DNA of 7,340 nt from Phycisphaerales bacterium (GTDB lineage Bacteria; Planctomycetota; Phycisphaerae; Sedimentisphaerales; Anaerobacaceae), in NCBI GenBank assembly GCA_011057845.1, contig DSDB01000078.1, positions 1 through 7,340 of the forward strand. Reading direction: 5' to 3'. Positions within the stretch are counted from its first letter, which is position 1; the number at the start of each line of letters is the position of its first letter. Position numbers and translations under genes: made by a program. This document shows, piece after piece, positions 1 through 5,550 of this stretch. Below the pieces are notes generated by a model. It had not been told where the DNA came from, did no database searches, and worked only from the letters and a program-made list of their open reading frames with translations.

Positions 1-75
1 CGTCAGCGACAACGCCGCCACTCCCCCGGCGGCCATGAACCCGCGCCGACTGACCGATGAATCACTATTCGCCAT
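1..75 (-). CDS. N-terminus of a Tat-exported protein (partial, runs off left edge)
   Basis: Only the first 25 codons are in the window. They read MANSDSSV then SRRGFMAAGGVAALSLT: a twin-arginine motif (SRRGFM, close to S/T-RRxFLK) followed by a small-residue hydrophobic stretch, i.e. the n- and h-regions of a Tat signal peptide. The product is therefore probably folded in the cytoplasm and exported. The ATG at 73-75 is fixed by a strong Shine-Dalgarno sequence (AGGAGGA, 82-88) seven bases upstream. The gene lies 178 bases downstream of the acyl-CoA synthetase on the same strand, so read-through co-transcription is possible, but the gap is long enough for its own promoter. Such leaders are common on planctomycetal oxidoreductases, sulfatases and other exported proteins. 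The mature domain is outside the window, so no function is assigned. Confidence 0.85.
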   Translation of the reverse strand, partial: MANSDSSVSRRGFMAAGGVAALSLT

Positions 76-81
76 GATATA

Positions 82-88
82 TCCTCCT
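82..88 (-). promoter_or_regulatory. Strong Shine-Dalgarno site of the Tat-protein gene
   Basis: On the minus strand the sequence is TTAGGAGGATATATC then ATG. AGGAGGA matches the anti-Shine-Dalgarno sequence well, and its spacing to the ATG at 75 is near optimal. This site decides the start codon of the partial gene at the left edge. Confidence 0.8.
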
Positions 89-174
89 AATAGAATGAAA
101 AACCACAACTCAAAACCCGGAATCCCGGCGCCCTTCGCGCGATGCGCGCCAGGTTTCAGGCTTGTGGGTTTTGG

Positions 175-202
175 TTTTGCGCTTTGCATTTTGCGTTTTG
201 CG
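175..202. repeat. Heptanucleotide tandem tract (TTTTGCG-like, 4 units)
   Basis: Four consecutive 7-base units read TTTTGCG, CTTTGCA, TTTTGCG, TTTTGCG on the plus strand. A degenerate unit (GTTTTGG) lies just before them. The tract sits in the 178-base gap between the acyl-CoA synthetase stop and the Tat-protein start, so it would be in the upstream or leader region of the Tat-protein gene. Confidence 0.6.
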
Positions 203-253
203 TTCTCGGTCGAGTTGCCCCAAAAGCGATAAATCCAAAACCGACGATGCTGT

Positions 254-1999
254 TCAGGCATTCAGATAGACCTCACGTTTGATCTTGCCCGTCGTCGTCT
301 TCTCAAAACCATCGGCGGCAATCTCGATATCCTGCTTCGACGCCACCCGCTCGAACGGCGACAGCCGCACCGAATTCCGCTGACATTCGTGCACGCTCTC
401 CCAGATCAGGTTCCGCACAAGATGCGGCCGGGTCAGCAGTTCCTGCCGCGAACTGCGCGTATGGCCGGCCAGCGCCTCCCAGTCCGGATAGATGATCGCC
501 CGCACCGTCTCCTCGCGCACCCCAGGCACGCTCTCGCGGCAGCCCGGCAGCACCAGCACCTCATCGACGAACCGCGCCTCCGACAACGCAATCTCAATCA
601 ACTCCGGATTGACGTTCTTGCCGCTCGGCAGCACAATGATGTACTTCTTGCGCCCCGTAATGTAAAGGTAGAATTCCCGGTCGAGATACCCCAGATCGCC
701 CGTCCGCAGCCATCGCACGCCCTGCGCATCCGCGAACACCGCCGCCTGCGTGCTCGCCGCATTCTTGTAATAGCCCTTCATAATGCACGGACCGCCCAGC
801 AGAATCTCGCCCCGCTCGTGGGCGCCGAGGGTCCTGCCCGTATCATCGGCGATTCGCACGGACAGCGTCGGAATAGGCCTGCCCACCGAACCCAGCTTGC
901 GCCGCTGGTCGCAGAAACCATACACCGGCGAATTCTCCGTCGTCCCATAGCCCTGGTACAGGACCAACCCCCGCCTCCAGAATACCTCCAGCACCCAGTG
1001 CGGCACCGGCGCCGCCCCCGACAGAAAGAACCGCAGCGCCTCCCAGCCCTGCTTCTTCTTGAGCCGCCGCCCGAGCACCGCGGGCATCCAACGATCCAGA
1101 AACGCCACAAGCCGGCTCTGCCGCTTCTTCTGGTCAATGGCCTCTTCGAGCTTCTTGGCCAGCACCGTGAACAACGCGGGAATCGAAACAAAGATCGTCG
1201 CCCGGTGCTCGGCCAGGATTTCTCCGACGTGCCGATACTGGTTCGTGTAGATATTGGTCGCCCCGACCCACAGCGGCAGCAACTTGCCCACCGTCAGGCC
1301 GAACGAATGGTGCGGCGGCAGGATATGCACGAGTCGGTCAGTATGACTGATATCGACGCTCTCCAGGCACCCCTGAATGTTCGCAATCAGATTGCGGCCC
1401 GTCAGTTCGACCTCCCGCGGATCGCCCGTCGTGCCGGATGTGCACAGAATCACCGCCGTCTCATCGAGCCCGGCCGCCTCCACCGCCCCGCCAAAAACCG
1501 GACCGCCCTCGCCCGGCCGCTCCACCGGATCCCCCAGACCCACCGCTCCGTTCATCTCCACCACGGCAATCCCCGCGGCCAACGCCGCCGCCGCCAGCGA
1601 CGCCCGCGATTCAGCGTCGCGATAGTCCTCCGCCATCGCCGCCAACCGCGTATCCGTATGCGTCAGATGGCTCAGGACCGCCTGCGCCGGCCGTTCCGGG
1701 TCAATCAACACCGGGATCGCCCCCGCCAGAATCGAACCCCACAGCACCACATCCCAGTCGCACCGGTTCTTGCCCACAATCGCCACCTTGTCGCCCCGCC
1801 CGATGCCGTACCGCCCCGACAGATGCCCGGCGAAGACCCGCGCCCGCGCGCCCAGTTCGGCAAAGGTCATCGCCTCCGACAGGTCGCTGCGAACGACCCG
1901 CAGGCACACGACCGACCCCACATCCTCCCGCGCCATGGTTCGCTCAAAGACGTCAATCAGACTGTCGTATTCCAGCAGACTCTGCGAATCACCGTTCAT
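254..1999 (-). CDS. AMP-forming acyl-CoA (or acyl-ACP) synthetase, ANL superfamily
   Basis: 581 aa from ATG 1999. Enzymes of this family adenylate a carboxylate with ATP and pass the acyl group to CoA or ACP, here most likely a fatty acid, in the cytosol or at the membrane face. Visible motifs are: P-loop CTSGTTGDPR (about 186-195; the usual final PK is PR), adenine/acyl pocket YQGYGTTENSPV (348-359), hinge-region RTGDLGYLD (432-440) with YITGRKK (446-452), and C-terminal TTTGKIKRE with the probable catalytic Lys at 572. Length and motif order fit long-chain fatty-acyl ligases. The frame is open further upstream to a TTG at 2101, but those 34 residues are Arg-rich and lie before the family's normal N-terminus, so ATG 1999 is preferred; its Shine-Dalgarno is weak. 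A possible promoter for that start is TTGCCG-17-TACATT on the minus strand (2101-2073), with weak boxes. The gene is divergent from the permease. The exact acyl substrate cannot be told. Confidence 0.9.
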   Translation of the reverse strand: MNGDSQSLLEYDSLIDVFERTMAREDVGSVVCLRVVRSDLSEAMTFAELGARARVFAGHLSGRYGIGRGDKVAIVGKNRCDWDVVLWGSILAGAIPVLIDPERPAQAVLSHLTHTDTRLAAMAEDYRDAESRASLAAAALAAGIAVVEMNGAVGLGDPVERPGEGGPVFGGAVEAAGLDETAVILCTSGTTGDPREVELTGRNLIANIQGCLESVDISHTDRLVHILPPHHSFGLTVGKLLPLWVGATNIYTNQYRHVGEILAEHRATIFVSIPALFTVLAKKLEEAIDQKKRQSRLVAFLDRWMPAVLGRRLKKKQGWEALRFFLSGAAPVPHWVLEVFWRRGLVLYQGYGTTENSPVYGFCDQRRKLGSVGRPIPTLSVRIADDTGRTLGAHERGEILLGGPCIMKGYYKNAASTQAAVFADAQGVRWLRTGDLGYLDREFYLYITGRKKYIIVLPSGKNVNPELIEIALSEARFVDEVLVLPGCRESVPGVREETVRAIIYPDWEALAGHTRSSRQELLTRPHLVRNLIWESVHECQRNSVRLSPFERVASKQDIEIAADGFEKTTTGKIKREVYLNA

Positions 2000-2161
2000 G
2001 CGTTCCAATACGATCCTCGATGTCTGTCGCCGCCCGGACCCGCACAAAAAGACCCGGCCCGGCGTCGCGACCAATGTAGTCGTTCGCCAAGCCCGCGGCA
2101 AGCCCTATTCGCCAATTTGGGCCCCCCAAAACACCGCACGGATGTTCTTCGCGGAAAGACC

Positions 2162-2190
2162 TTGAAAACGTCGCCGCCTTCGGCTATGCT
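2162..2190 (+). promoter_or_regulatory. Sigma70-type promoter for the permease gene
   Basis: TTGAAA (2162-2167), a 17-base spacer, then TATGCT (2185-2190): 5/6 and 4/6 matches to the consensus boxes. Transcription would start near 2197, giving a leader of about 65 bases before the GTG at 2264. AAGGA at 2250-2254 serves as ribosome binding site. Found by eye only. Confidence 0.55.
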
Positions 2191-2263
2191 CTGCCGTGTC
2201 GGCTTCGGATGCACCGAGAGTCTGTAGGCATGGACGGTGTTTTTTGCGTAAGGATACCCAACC

Positions 2264-3307
2264 GTGATCAATTTCGACAATGACCCCCTGCCGGGGCGAA
2301 CGACCCTGTTGAATACCTCGGCCGAGACGCCCCGCGTTTTTCACGAAAATACCCGCTGGCGACTGCTCTCCGGCTGCTTCTGGATCCTCCTCATGCTGGC
2401 CGTCTGGGCCGGCGTCGTGGCCTACCCCACCGTCCGGTTCGGACTCGTCGCGGGTGAATTGCAGGGCCTCATCAAACCCGCCGTCGCCGTCGCCCTGCCC
2501 ATCGCCCTCATCGGCGCCCCCATGGTCATGATCGTCGCCGCCGGCGGACTGGACCTCAGCGTCGGATCCGTCGTCAGCGTCGTGGCCGTCGTCACCGCCG
2601 CATCGCTGGCCAAAGGCGCCTCCGAACAGACCGCCATCGCCACCGGACTGGCCGTCGCCGCCGGCATCGGGACCGTCAACGCCTTCCTCGTCGCCGTCGG
2701 CGCACACGGCGCACTCGTGACACTCGCCGTGATGACCCTGCTCGGCAATTTCGCCTTCCTCTACACCGGACAGGCCGGCGCCATTCCCATCGCCGACAAC
2801 GTCCTCAAGGACCTCTCAGCCACCCCCTACCTGCTCTACGGGACCATCGCCTTCCTGCTGTTCTCCATGTTTCTGGTGCAGTGCACACGCTTCGGCCGGC
2901 GATTCCCCAGCGAGGAGCCCTACCAGTCCTCCACCCAGAACGCCTTCTTCCGAGGCCTGCCCTACGTCCTCTCCAGCGTCACCGCCGGCGTCGTCGGCAT
3001 CCTCATGCTCTCGGCCCGACGCGCGGGCATCCCCTCCATCGGCATGAACCTGGAACTCAAGGTCATTCTGGCCGTCGTCCTCGGCGGCGCCTGCGTCGGC
3101 GCCGGCTTCGGCAACGTCACCGGTATGGTCGTCGGCGCCCTGGTCCTGGCCGTCTCCCAGATCCGTATGAAACAAATGGACGTCCCCGGTCTGCACGCGG
3201 CCGTCATCACCAGCGCCGCACTCCTGGTCGCCACGTTCCTGGCCCACCTTTACTACAAACTCATCGCCCGCATGTACGCCGCCAGACACCCCGCCCGCCC
3301 CGTATAG
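2264..3307 (+). CDS. ABC importer permease, RbsC-like family (BPD_transp_2)
   Basis: 347 aa, multi-spanning inner-membrane protein with roughly eight to ten hydrophobic segments (e.g. about 38-56, 72-92, 103-118, 124-146, 148-168, 188-206, 233-250, 265-302, 312-330). The hallmark AAGGLDLSVGS (92-102) matches the conserved GGIDLSVGS of ribose/xylose-type permeases. The late motif ILAVVLGGACVGAGFGNV (268-285) matches their IxAVVLGGxxxxGGxG element. The start is GTG 2264, with AAGGA nine bases upstream. After TRFGRR (208-213) the cytoplasmic loop that normally reads like AxGGNxxAAxxxGI is replaced by a polar stretch (214-230), so the coupling surface for the ATPase is degenerate. No ATPase or periplasmic binding protein gene is in view. 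It could serve a transporter encoded elsewhere or be a diverged paralogue. The substrate is unknown; sugar or nucleoside import is the family norm. Its last 490 bases are overlapped antisense by the next gene's open frame. Confidence 0.85.
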   Translation: MINFDNDPLPGRTTLLNTSAETPRVFHENTRWRLLSGCFWILLMLAVWAGVVAYPTVRFGLVAGELQGLIKPAVAVALPIALIGAPMVMIVAAGGLDLSVGSVVSVVAVVTAASLAKGASEQTAIATGLAVAAGIGTVNAFLVAVGAHGALVTLAVMTLLGNFAFLYTGQAGAIPIADNVLKDLSATPYLLYGTIAFLLFSMFLVQCTRFGRRFPSEEPYQSSTQNAFFRGLPYVLSSVTAGVVGILMLSARRAGIPSIGMNLELKVILAVVLGGACVGAGFGNVTGMVVGALVLAVSQIRMKQMDVPGLHAAVITSAALLVATFLAHLYYKLIARMYAARHPARPV

Positions 3308-4165
3308 AGGATTCTCAATACCCGTCTGCATCGGTTCAACGAACGCTGAACCACCGCCGCCGGTGCACCCCAAGTCGATAGCCCCTGATCGCCCGCCCGC
3401 CGTGCGCGGGAAGTCGATAGCCGCTGACCGGTCGCCGCCGGCGTGCGACATGCCGATAGCCGGTGGTCGGCAGCCGTCGGGCGCCCGCCACCGCCTCCTG
3501 CCTTCCCCGTAGGGACGACGGCCGTATTCGCCCGATGGCAGCGGATTGTGCTGCACGCGATACAGCTCGGTCAGCGTCTTGTAGAGGCTTCGCTCGATCC
3601 GCAGTTCGTAGTCGAGAATCCGCTCCAGCGTGCACGGCCCGCCGAAGTCCATGACCGCCACCCGGCCGAGATGAACGGGATTCACCTTCTCTGTGGCCTC
3701 GGGCGTATCCAGCCCCGCGTCGGCGCAGTCGCCTGTTGCGTCGTACGGCCCTTCGGCTGTGTTCGGGACGGGCGTTTGCGTTTCGCATGGCCGCCCGGCA
3801 ATCCCCTCCGGCGACCGGTCCTCCACCTCCGGCCCGACGCCCTCGCCGCAATCCGCGTCCCACAGCAACGTGTCGAACGCCTGGCTGTGCATCCGCGCCG
3901 CACGCAGCAGCCGCCACGCAAGACCCACCGCCCGATCCGTGAGCATGGTGTCAACGGCGGCGTGGGGCGAGAATTCGTCGTAGAAATCCGCACGCAGTTG
4001 TTTGAAGTCCGCCTCCGATTCGCCGGCGATCAGGCCGATTCGCTTGCCCGTCAGCCCGTGCTTGACCGCGTTGCCCGCGACGACCGCCTTGCCCGTCGGC
4101 GTGCGCGGGCCGGTCGAACGCTGCGCGTTCAGACGGTTGGCGCGGATTCTTGCCTCTGTTGCCAT
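2816..4165 (-). CDS. Conserved hypothetical protein with KHGL-type N-terminal motif; 3' end doubtful
   Basis: The start is ATG 4165, chosen for GGAAGGAG five bases upstream and a near-consensus promoter at 4221-4249. Residues 1-38 (MATEARIRANRLNAQRSTGP, then RTPTGKAV...NAVKHGL) are a motif I recognise from many short uncharacterised proteins, frequent in planctomycetes. Residues 50-101 are helical and charged (ESEADFKQLRADFYDEF...), 102-165 a low-complexity linker, and 178-206 another helical segment (TLERILDYELRIERSLYKTL, then TELYRVQ). About 236-280 is a 13-residue repeat (A-I-D-x4-G-G-x-R-S-x). No function is known to me. There is no in-frame stop until 2816, so formally it is 449 aa, but residues from about 287 are read antisense to the permease and have the Gly/Asp/Ala/Glu-rich look of a spurious shadow. 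An alternative frame over the repeat stops at 3336, close to the permease end; one frameshift would give a normal convergent pair. It could be frameshifted, decayed or a true overlap. Confidence 0.6.
   Translation of the reverse strand: MATEARIRANRLNAQRSTGPRTPTGKAVVAGNAVKHGLTGKRIGLIAGESEADFKQLRADFYDEFSPHAAVDTMLTDRAVGLAWRLLRAARMHSQAFDTLLWDADCGEGVGPEVEDRSPEGIAGRPCETQTPVPNTAEGPYDATGDCADAGLDTPEATEKVNPVHLGRVAVMDFGGPCTLERILDYELRIERSLYKTLTELYRVQHNPLPSGEYGRRPYGEGRRRWRAPDGCRPPAIGMSHAGGDRSAAIDFPRTAGGRSGAIDLGCTGGGGSAFVEPMQTGIENPLYGAGGVSGGVHAGDEFVVKVGQERGDQECGAGDDGRVQTGDVHLFHTDLGDGQDQGADDHTGDVAEAGADAGAAEDDGQNDLEFQVHADGGDARASGREHEDADDAGGDAGEDVGQASEEGVLGGGLVGLLAGESPAEACALHQKHGEQQEGDGPVEQVGGG
3337..3488. 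repeat. 39-bp imperfect tandem repeat, about 3-4 units
   Basis: CGATAGCC recurs at 3376, 3415 and 3454, exactly 39 bases apart. The units starting at 3376 and 3415 agree at about two-thirds of positions, and a more degenerate unit precedes at 3337. The period is a multiple of three, so in the minus-strand gene it encodes a 13-residue repeat (AIGMSHAGGDRSA, AIDFPRTAGGRSG, AIDLGCTGGGGSA). The array starts 30 bases past the permease stop. Confidence 0.65.
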
Positions 4166-4220
4166 AATGACTCCTTCCTCTTGATGTTGTGAATATTCTG
4201 TTCTCTCCAGGGGCCCACAT

Positions 4221-4249
4221 ATTATATGCGATCCGCCCCCGATAGTCAA
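4221..4249 (-). promoter_or_regulatory. Near-consensus sigma70 promoter with possible UP element
   Basis: Read on the minus strand: TTGACT (4249-4244), a 17-base spacer, then TATAAT (4226-4221). The -10 is perfect and the -35 is 5/6. A T6 run (4259-4254) followed by ATTG lies directly upstream of the -35, where an UP element would be. Transcription would start near 4214, leaving a leader of about 50 bases before ATG 4165. The inverted-repeat element at 4262-4680 ends 12 bases upstream of the -35. Confidence 0.8.
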
Positions 4250-4261
4250 CAATAAAAAACA

Positions 4262-4284
4262 GGCTCCTCACACAAATCTGTGCA
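4262..4284 (+). repeat. Left terminal inverted repeat (23 bp)
   Basis: It begins GGCTCCTCACAC and ends CTGTGCA. It is the exact reverse complement of 4658-4680. The match stops abruptly at both boundaries. It contains a small internal palindrome, CACA-AATC-TGTG. Confidence 0.9.
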
Positions 4285-4400
4285 GGCCATTTGACTAAAA
4301 CGTCGTGTACGTGCTTGTGACCAAAGACCTTGCGACTTTGAATCACGCCTGTCGACGGCGTTTCGCTGCGCCGCCGTTGCGTACGGCGACCCGCTAACCC

Positions 4401-4638
4401 TGCGTTTAGCGCTTTGCGGGCTACCGGCAGCGTGGCGTGTTTCGGCCGGCTACCGGTGGCCCACATGGTTCTTGTGTACACTCGACCCGAGCATTAACAT
4501 AACGCCTTGCCGGACCGGAGGATAGGGCTCTGCAGGCGTGCAACCCGAGCGCCGCCTCTGGTGGCTAAACGGCAGCGAGGGCCCGGATCACCGGGTCCTC
4601 TGCCCCTGCTGCTGGTAGCCCCCAAAGCGACAAACGCA
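4401..4638. repeat. Internal inverted repeat pair within the 419-bp element
   Basis: The arm 4401-4431 (TGCGTTTAG…CTACCGGCAGC) is complementary in inverted orientation to 4608-4638 at 27 of 31 positions. The two arms enclose about 176 bases. Together with the outer 23-bp ends this gives a nested stem structure in a single strand of the element. Confidence 0.7.
4563..4620. other. Extended imperfect hairpin inside the 419-bp element
   Basis: The core stem is GAGGGCCCGG (4577-4586), loop ATCA, CCGGGTCCTC (4591-4600): ten pairs including one G-U in RNA. Outside it, GCAGC pairs with GCTGC and GGCT (4563-4566) with AGCC (4617-4620), with internal loops between. The right half overlaps the right arm of the 27/31 inverted repeat, so the two folds would compete. 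Confidence 0.65.
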
Positions 4639-4657
4639 CCTCTGATCCGTGTATCAA

Positions 4658-4680
4658 TGCACAGATTTGTGTGAGGAGCC
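4658..4680 (-). repeat. Right terminal inverted repeat (23 bp)
   Basis: It begins TGCACAG and ends GTGTGAGGAGCC, the exact reverse complement of 4262-4284. Flanking bases on the two sides (…AAAACA before the left arm, GATAGAC… after the right arm) do not form a direct duplication. Confidence 0.9.
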
Positions 4681-4698
4681 GATAGACAATTTGACATC

Positions 4699-4820
4699 GC
4701 GTAGGGTGTGCAACTCGTTGCACAAGCGGCCTGCCCGTCATGCCTGCCTACACCCCGGCAATGACCCTGTCATGCCTGCGAAGGCAGGCATCCAGAAGGA
4801 CTCATGGCCGCCCACAACCT
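4699..4820 (+). repeat. Dispersed repeat copy R1 (modules a and b)
   Basis: Module a starts GCGTAGGGTGTGC and holds a short hairpin TGTGCAA-CTCG-TTGCACA (4707-4724), followed by CGGCCTGCCCGTCA. Module b holds a REP-like palindrome ATGCCTGC-GAAG-GCAGGCAT (4772-4791) followed by CCAGAAGGACTC. Translated, module b gives the 'MPAKAGIQ' peptide familiar from abundant REP-like repeats and is not a gene. Module c, present in R2 and R3, is missing here. It begins 18 bases after the 419-bp element. Confidence 0.8.
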
Positions 4821-4883
4821 CCAGACACGCCCCGTACCCCTTCAATTCCCCCAAAAACGCCAAACACCCCATCAAAAATTCCC

Positions 4884-4912
4884 TTGAAAACCGCGCCCAA
4901 ATCGTGTATAAT
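4884..4912 (+). promoter_or_regulatory. Near-consensus sigma70 promoter with no clear gene
   Basis: TTGAAA (4884-4889), a 17-base spacer, then a perfect TATAAT (4907-4912). Transcription would start near 4919. The first ATG (4939, MNPHTHDPTAA…) has only a weak GGGA site and its frame runs straight into repeat R2. The promoter therefore drives either a small RNA containing R2 or the remnant of a gene interrupted by the repeat. Confidence 0.6.
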
Positions 4913-4982
4913 CCTCACGAACACCGGGAAAACGCCTGATGAACCCGCATACACACGACCCCACCGCCGCTTGTCATGCTGA

Positions 4983-5133
4983 GCGCGTAGGGTGTGCCCC
5001 GATGCACATCGGGGTTGCACACACGGCCTGCCCGTCATGCCCAGGCAGACGGGCAATGACTCTGTCATGCCTACCGACGCCCCGGCTACGGCTGGCATCC
5101 CTTCGCAACGCGAAGGGATGGGTCCGCGCATCC
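4983..5133 (+). repeat. Dispersed repeat copy R2 (modules a, degenerate b, c)
   Basis: Module a: GCGTAGGGTGTGC with hairpin CCCCGAT-GCAC-ATCGGGG (4997-5014). Module b is altered and instead forms GCCCGTC/GACGGGC (5030-5036 with 5048-5054). Module c: an 11-bp perfect stem CATCCCTTCGC with AAC loop (5096-5120), followed by GGTCCGCGCATCC. It has the same orientation as R3, with which it brackets the lower-GC metallopeptidase segment. Confidence 0.8.
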
Positions 5134-5190
5134 GCGCCATGTGGCCCCATATGCCCTGCCCCCTGCTCCCGGAAAAACAAACCCAAACTT

Positions 5191-5217
5191 AGGCAACTTA
5201 GACAAAATAGGCAACTT
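5191..5217 (+). promoter_or_regulatory. Possible operator: direct repeat AGGCAACTT x2, 18-bp period
   Basis: AGGCAACTT occurs at 5191-5199 and 5209-5217. The second copy runs into the first two bases of the -35 box TTGACA (5216-5221). An exact 9-base direct repeat overlapping a consensus -35 is a reasonable repressor or activator site, but no regulator gene is identified. Confidence 0.4.
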
Positions 5218-5244
5218 GACACGCCGGCAACCCCGTGGTACCAT
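5216..5244 (+). promoter_or_regulatory. Sigma70-type promoter upstream of the metallopeptidase region
   Basis: A perfect TTGACA (5216-5221), a 17-base spacer, then TACCAT (5239-5244, 4/6). Predicted start near 5251. It precedes the 55-aa frame at 5310 and the HExxH gene at 5551 with no obvious terminator between. Confidence 0.6.
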
Positions 5245-5309
5245 TGAACCAGTTCTTTGGGAAGTCAAAGCTTTGGGCGGCGTTGGATTTATCGCGTGAG
5301 GCCAGAAAC

Positions 5310-5477
5310 ATGGTGGAAAGCACCGACTTGCCAAGTCAAACTGCCAGCCGCATCGCACATCGCTACGGCTGTTCCCCGGAAAGACAGGGCACGTTCTCCC
5401 GCAGGACACGACCCTTCGCACTTATCAAGCCAAGTGACAAGACGAATGCGTATGATGTCCTGAATGGCGTGAGATAG
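5310..5477 (+). CDS. Possible small protein, 55 aa (doubtful)
   Basis: ATG 5310 is preceded at eight bases by GTGAGG and lies about 60 bases after the predicted start of the 5216-5244 promoter. It ends at TAG 5477, 73 bases before the metallopeptidase ATG. The product begins MVESTDLPSQTASRIAHRYG and is basic in the middle (RQGTFSRRTRPFALIK). I do not recognise it. The stretch TASRIAHRYGCSP faintly recalls a helix-turn-helix, and regulators often precede HExxH genes, but it is too short to claim this. The frame extends upstream to a GTG at 5235, which overlaps the promoter and is unlikely. The region may equally be untranslated leader. Confidence 0.25.
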   Translation: MVESTDLPSQTASRIAHRYGCSPERQGTFSRRTRPFALIKPSDKTNAYDVLNGVR

Positions 5478-5550
5478 AGGGCGAATTCACTGGCATGCGG
5501 GGTGTATATGCTCTACCCGGAGTTCGCAGACAGACATGCGGAGGCAATGG

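Larger units (their letters stand above)
4262..4680. mobile_element. 419-bp MITE-like structured element with perfect 23-bp inverted ends
   Basis: The ends (4262-4284 and 4658-4680) are perfect 23-base inverted repeats. Inside are further self-complementary parts: 4401-4431 pairs with 4608-4638 (27/31), a 10-bp stem with a tetraloop lies at 4577-4600, and shorter hairpins occur (e.g. CGCTAA/TTAGCG at 4392-4411). Short open frames cross it on the minus strand (4494-4697 and through 4481), but they are basic, low in information and run through the inverted ends, so I see no gene. No clear target-site duplication abuts the ends. It may be a non-autonomous transposable element (MITE) or a transcribed structured RNA; on the minus strand the last arm is followed within two bases by six T residues. 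I do not recognise the family. Confidence 0.6.

Noticed and set aside
136..148. CGCGC-GAT-GCGCG hairpin as terminator of the acyl-CoA synthetase
   Set aside because: No T-run follows it on either strand.
2000..2101. 34-residue N-terminal extension of the acyl-CoA synthetase starting at TTG 2101
   Set aside because: Rare start codon, no Shine-Dalgarno, Arg-rich non-family sequence; the domain is complete from ATG 1999.
389..2227. 612-codon open frame on the plus strand opposite the acyl-CoA synthetase
   Set aside because: It is an Arg/Pro/His-rich antisense shadow of a well-supported gene; no recognisable domain.
3333..3352. GGTTCA/TGAACC hairpin as terminator of the permease
   Set aside because: Six-bp stem with an 8-base loop but no following T-run; at most a weak 3' structure.
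3337..3488. CRISPR array
   Set aside because: The 39-bp units are contiguous and imperfect, with no unique spacers between them; it is a tandem repeat.
4494..4697. Minus-strand 67-codon frame in and around the 419-bp element
   Set aside because: Basic, no ribosome binding site or domain, and it is read through the inverted-repeat arm; best explained as non-coding.
4935..4942. CTGATGA motif as hammerhead ribozyme core
   Set aside because: The partner GAAA and cleavage-site arms are not in a workable arrangement; chance occurrence.
4699..5247. Several short open frames (including MPAKAGIQ-like peptides) in R1 and R2
   Set aside because: Translations of REP-like hairpin repeats, a known source of false gene calls.
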